Positions 5,923 to 11,275 of a stretch of DNA of 11,275 bases are shown here, in pieces (within the stretch, counting starts at the first letter, position 1; each line of letters begins with the position of its first letter). The stretch is taken from positions 1 through 11,275 of the forward strand of contig CBFDBC010000123.1 in NCBI GenBank assembly GCA_965602945.1. Reading direction: 5' to 3'. Both the position numbers and the translations under genes were made by a program. The DNA comes from JAUXEH01 sp965602945 (lineage in GTDB: Bacteria; Acidobacteriota; Aminicenantia; Aminicenantales; Aminicenantaceae). The notes below the pieces were generated by a model. It was not told the origin of the DNA. It ran no database searches and was given only the letters and a program-made list of their open reading frames with translations.

Positions 5923-7104
5923 ATGCTCATACAGGAAAAGGTCCGACAGGCCGCCGGCCTCCTTCAGGAATACGATATCGACTGCTGGGTCACATTTGTG
6001 CGCGAGTCCGGCATCATGCGGGATCCCATGCTGGACTACCTCATACGTTCCGACGTCACCTGGCATTCAGCTTTCATCGTCGCGAGAACAGGGGAAACCT
6101 GGGCCGTAGTCGGGCAGATGGATAAGCAGGCCGTAGAGGACCTGGGGGTCTACACCAACGTCCTGGGATTCGTGGAAGGCATCAAAGATCACCTCCTCAC
6201 GACCCTCGAACAGCTGAAGCCCCGTCAGATTGCCGTCAATTACTCGCAGAACTCAGAAGTCTGTGACGGCCTGACCCACGGGATGTTCCTTTCTCTCGCG
6301 GAGATGCTGGCGGGTATCGGATTCGCCGACCGCCTCGTCTCCTCCGAGAAGATCTGCTCCAGCCTGAAGGCGCGAAAGACACCCTTCGAGATCGAGCGCA
6401 TCAAGACAGCCATCGGCCACACCCTCGAGATCTTCGACCTGGCCGGACCCTTCATCCGGCCCCGCCGCACCGAAAAGGAGATCGCGGCCTTCATGATCAC
6501 CGAAGTGGAAAGGCGCGGCCTTGGCTTCGGCTGGGACAAGAGCCACTGCCCCGCTGTCTTCTCCGGTCCTGAGACGGCCGAAGCCCACTACATGCCCACG
6601 GACCGGCCTGTGGAGCGAGGCCATGTCCTCAATATGGACTTCGGGGTCAAGTTCGAGGACTATGTCTCCGATCTGCAGCGTACCTTCTACGTCCTGGAGG
6701 AGGGGGAGACCGAGGCCCCCCTAGAGGTCCGGAAGGGATTCGAAACCATCGTCGAGGCCATCCGCCTGGCCGCCTCGGCCCTCGAGAGCGGAGTGCAGGG
6801 CGTCGCCATCGACAAGATCGCCCGCGATTTTATCGTGTCCAGGGGCTATGAGGAGTTCCCTCACGGCCTGGGGCACCAGGTGGGACGGTTCGCCCACGAC
6901 GGCACCGCCCTCCTGGGGCCGCCCTGGGAAAAGTACGGCACCAAGCCGTTCCAGGCGATCGAGGAAAACATGGTCTTCACCATCGAGCCGCGTCTCAAAG
7001 TGCCGGGCCGGGGGGTCGTGACCATCGAGGAGATGGTCCTGGTCACCGCCACGGGAGCCGAGTTCATGTCCAGGCCGCAGACCGAGCTTATCCTGATCGA
7101 GTAG
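5923..7104 (+). CDS. M24-family Xaa-Pro aminopeptidase/prolidase-like peptidase
   Basis: Cytoplasmic metallopeptidase of 393 aa with no signal peptide. Residues 1 to about 150 form the creatinase/prolidase-type N-terminal domain, and about 155-393 the pita-bread catalytic domain. All five M24 metal ligands are in place: D239 (NMDFG), D250 (VSDLQRT), H318 (PHGLGHQVG), E355 (TIEPR) and E369 (VTIEEMV), with H314 as the supporting histidine. This predicts a two-metal enzyme that cuts next to proline in short peptides; aminopeptidase and dipeptidase activity cannot be told apart here. AGGA (5912-5915) lies 7 nt before the ATG. The POT gene stops 28 nt upstream, so imported peptides are a likely substrate. 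It converges on the small membrane protein gene. Confidence 0.9.
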   Translation: MLIQEKVRQAAGLLQEYDIDCWVTFVRESGIMRDPMLDYLIRSDVTWHSAFIVARTGETWAVVGQMDKQAVEDLGVYTNVLGFVEGIKDHLLTTLEQLKPRQIAVNYSQNSEVCDGLTHGMFLSLAEMLAGIGFADRLVSSEKICSSLKARKTPFEIERIKTAIGHTLEIFDLAGPFIRPRRTEKEIAAFMITEVERRGLGFGWDKSHCPAVFSGPETAEAHYMPTDRPVERGHVLNMDFGVKFEDYVSDLQRTFYVLEEGETEAPLEVRKGFETIVEAIRLAASALESGVQGVAIDKIARDFIVSRGYEEFPHGLGHQVGRFAHDGTALLGPPWEKYGTKPFQAIEENMVFTIEPRLKVPGRGVVTIEEMVLVTATGAEFMSRPQTELILIE

Positions 7105-7131
7105 ACATCACCGCATCTGCAGTCGGCAGCG

Positions 7132-7157
7132 AGAGCCCGAAGGTTCTGCGCGCTTTT
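7132..7157 (+). terminator. Weak terminator after the M24 gene
   Basis: AGAGCC (7132-7137) and GGTTCT (7142-7147) form a 6-bp stem with one G-T pair and a CGAA tetraloop. A short T-run follows at 7154-7157. The stem is short and separated from the T-run, so support is modest. Confidence 0.3.
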
Positions 7158-7393
7158 CAATCCCTGCTTTTTCTGGATCTTTTGATCACCCCGATAAGCA
7201 GCGCGCCCAAATAGCTGAGAACGGCTAAACAGAGGAAGACCGTCAGCGCAACCATAACACCTTGAGTTAAGAAGAGATAAAGCAATGCCCCAACCGCCAG
7301 AAACGGGATGAGCTTCAATCCGATCTTTTCGAGCCACGGGGCGAGGCTTTTTTCTTCTCCGGCATCATCCCGGTGGTTTCTCAGATAATCCAT
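7157..7393 (-). CDS. Small membrane protein with two transmembrane helices, unknown function
   Basis: Hypothetical protein of 78 aa. The N-terminus is polar (MDYLRNHRDDAGEE). Two hydrophobic segments lie at about 28-44 and 47-70, and the tail is basic (KRSRKSRD). A short hairpin of two helices with both ends in the cytoplasm is likely, by the positive-inside rule. I believe the gene is real because AAGGAA lies 7 nt before the ATG and the composition is clearly that of a membrane protein. It starts 55 nt after the M14 peptidase stop on the same strand and may be read from that transcript. I do not recognise a family. Confidence 0.65.
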   Translation of the reverse strand: MDYLRNHRDDAGEEKSLAPWLEKIGLKLIPFLAVGALLYLFLTQGVMVALTVFLCLAVLSYLGALLIGVIKRSRKSRD

Positions 7394-7448
7394 CTGCGTA
7401 TTCCTTATAGGTCTCTATTCAAAATACGCCGACGGGCTTTAAAATATT

Positions 7449-10364
<2,916 letters not shown>

Positions 10365-10370
10365 GTTCTC

Positions 10371-10377
10371 CCTCCTT
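10371..10377 (-). promoter_or_regulatory. Ribosome binding site choosing the start at 10364
   Basis: The minus strand reads AAGGAGG, 6 nt before the ATG at 10364. The signal peptide begins at that ATG, whereas the ATG at 10442 would add 26 unrelated residues and overlap the preceding gene. Confidence 0.75.
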
Positions 10378-10416
10378 GGTATTCTTTGTTCAGTTATCCG
10401 ATCTATGGCGTGAGCC

Positions 10417-11275
10417 TTAGCGGGTGTCCCGGTCCCGGACACGGCGCTGCGCCGGTTCCGTCACCCAGTCTTTTCCATCGTAATACAGGATGCTTTCTAT
10501 CAGTTTTTTATTGTAATCCCCACCCAGTGTGCTCCGGACCCGGCCCGCATTCGATGCCCGAATGTGGTCCGCTTCGAACGCTGCTGTGTACACGATGCTG
10601 GGCTCCGTGAACGTGTAGTCGAATTCGAAATGGATGCCGCCGATGCGCGTCAGTACCGAGAACCTCCGGTTCGCCAGCAGATTGAGCTGGTAGGCCGATT
10701 CCAGGCTTTCCCGCTCGAGCAGGCCCACGTCCGTGCGCGGGAGCCGGATGTAAAACCTCTCTGCACCCGGCTCCAGGGCCCGGCTCAGAAAGCGGCCTGA
10801 CTGTGGTGAGCTGCCCCTGATACGGTTTGAATCGAGCACTATGAGGCAGGCCTGCCTGAATTCCCGGTTGTGGCCGCACAGGATGATCTCCTTTATCCCG
10901 TCCCCGTCCAGGTCTTCGGTCCTGAAGTCCTCGATCCGGCCCGAATTCCAGTAATCGCCGGTGACACTGCCTTCTGTATTGACGACCAGGAACCGCGTGG
11001 GGAAACCGTCGTTGTGGTCGGATATGACCAGGATCTCGTATTCGCCGTCGTTGTCCAGGTCGGACAGACCGAATCCCCGGATCCTGTAGTCCGGTGAATA
11101 GGGCGTCTCCCCGAATTTCAGCTCCTGTGCGGTCTGAACCTCCCAAAGGAAGCCGCCCTCCTCATCGAAGCACATCAGGGTCCCTTCCCCGAACCCGTCA
11201 TCCGTTTGAGGGCTGAAGAGCACTTCCTTTTTTCCGTCCCCGTCCAGGTCTTCCATCAGAAGGGTGGGGAAAAGG
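10417..11275 (-). CDS. Partial FG-GAP/VCBS-type repeat protein (5' end outside the window)
   Basis: C-terminal 285 or so residues of a larger protein. The frame stays open to the window edge (LFPTLL precedes the first visible Met, at 11256), so that Met is internal. Three calcium-loop repeats are visible: DLDGDGKKEV, DLDNDGEYEI and DLDGDGIKEI, in the DxDxDG pattern of FG-GAP/VCBS propellers, found in exported or surface proteins. The part after the last repeat, about 150 residues with YIRLPRTDVG and GGIHFEFDY, has no repeats and I do not recognise it. The gene lies 52 nt upstream of the M14 peptidase on the same strand, and I see no strong promoter in the gap, so an operon is plausible. Any signal peptide would be outside the window. 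Confidence 0.75.
   Translation of the reverse strand, partial: LFPTLLMEDLDGDGKKEVLFSPQTDDGFGEGTLMCFDEEGGFLWEVQTAQELKFGETPYSPDYRIRGFGLSDLDNDGEYEILVISDHNDGFPTRFLVVNTEGSVTGDYWNSGRIEDFRTEDLDGDGIKEIILCGHNREFRQACLIVLDSNRIRGSSPQSGRFLSRALEPGAERFYIRLPRTDVGLLERESLESAYQLNLLANRRFSVLTRIGGIHFEFDYTFTEPSIVYTAAFEADHIRASNAGRVRSTLGGDYNKKLIESILYYDGKDWVTEPAQRRVRDRDTR

Noticed and set aside
5241..5930. A 229-codon minus-strand frame opposite the POT gene
   Set aside because: Very charged, low-complexity antisense translation of hydrophobic membrane codons; no ribosome binding site or family resemblance.
6861..7337. A 158-codon minus-strand frame overlapping the end of the M24 gene and the small membrane gene
   Set aside because: It runs through the conserved M24 catalytic end in antisense and covers the better supported 78-aa gene in another frame.

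Overview
The window looks like chromosomal DNA of a moderately high-GC, Gram-negative-type heterotroph. Two proteins carry Tat signals and three more look secreted or membrane-bound. The mix is Tat-exported sugar and redox enzymes, a beta-propeller protein, an FG-GAP/VCBS protein, a large M14 carboxypeptidase and a POT transporter. This recalls Candidatus Aminicenantes, Acidobacteriota or similar saccharolytic/proteolytic lineages. That placement is an impression from gene content; no rRNA or marker gene is present.

Layout, left to right. (1) A short leader with a hairpin and a promoter (1-111) precedes a Tat-signal aldo/keto reductase with two C-terminal [4Fe-4S] motifs (112-1413, +). (2) The AT-rich gap 1414-1689 lies between convergent genes and is almost wholly one diverged palindrome of 254 bp (1417-1670). 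It has perfect 12-bp termini and a single symmetry centre. (3) A Tat-signal protein related to L-fucose/L-arabinose isomerases follows (1690-3141, -). (4) A divergent promoter region (3142-3338) holds a perfect -10 box and an operator-like dyad. (5) An exported NHL-type beta-propeller protein comes next (3339-4442, +), ended by a hairpin that resembles a REP palindrome. (6) A likely two-gene peptide-use operon follows: a POT-family transporter (4578-5894, +) and an M24 Xaa-Pro peptidase (5923-7104, +). (7) On the minus strand, reading right to left, lie a partial FG-GAP repeat protein (from beyond 11275 to 10417), an exported M14 metallocarboxypeptidase of 971 aa (10364-7449) and a 78-aa two-helix membrane protein (7393-7157). 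All three could be one transcript.

How the genes may work together: the secreted M14 enzyme could trim peptides outside the cytoplasm, the POT carrier could import di- and tripeptides, and the cytoplasmic M24 enzyme could finish proline-containing ones. The left half suggests exported sugar isomerisation and redox chemistry, but its substrates are unknown.

I did not find a clearly new defence or mobile system. The most unexplained structure is the 254-bp palindrome between the convergent genes.
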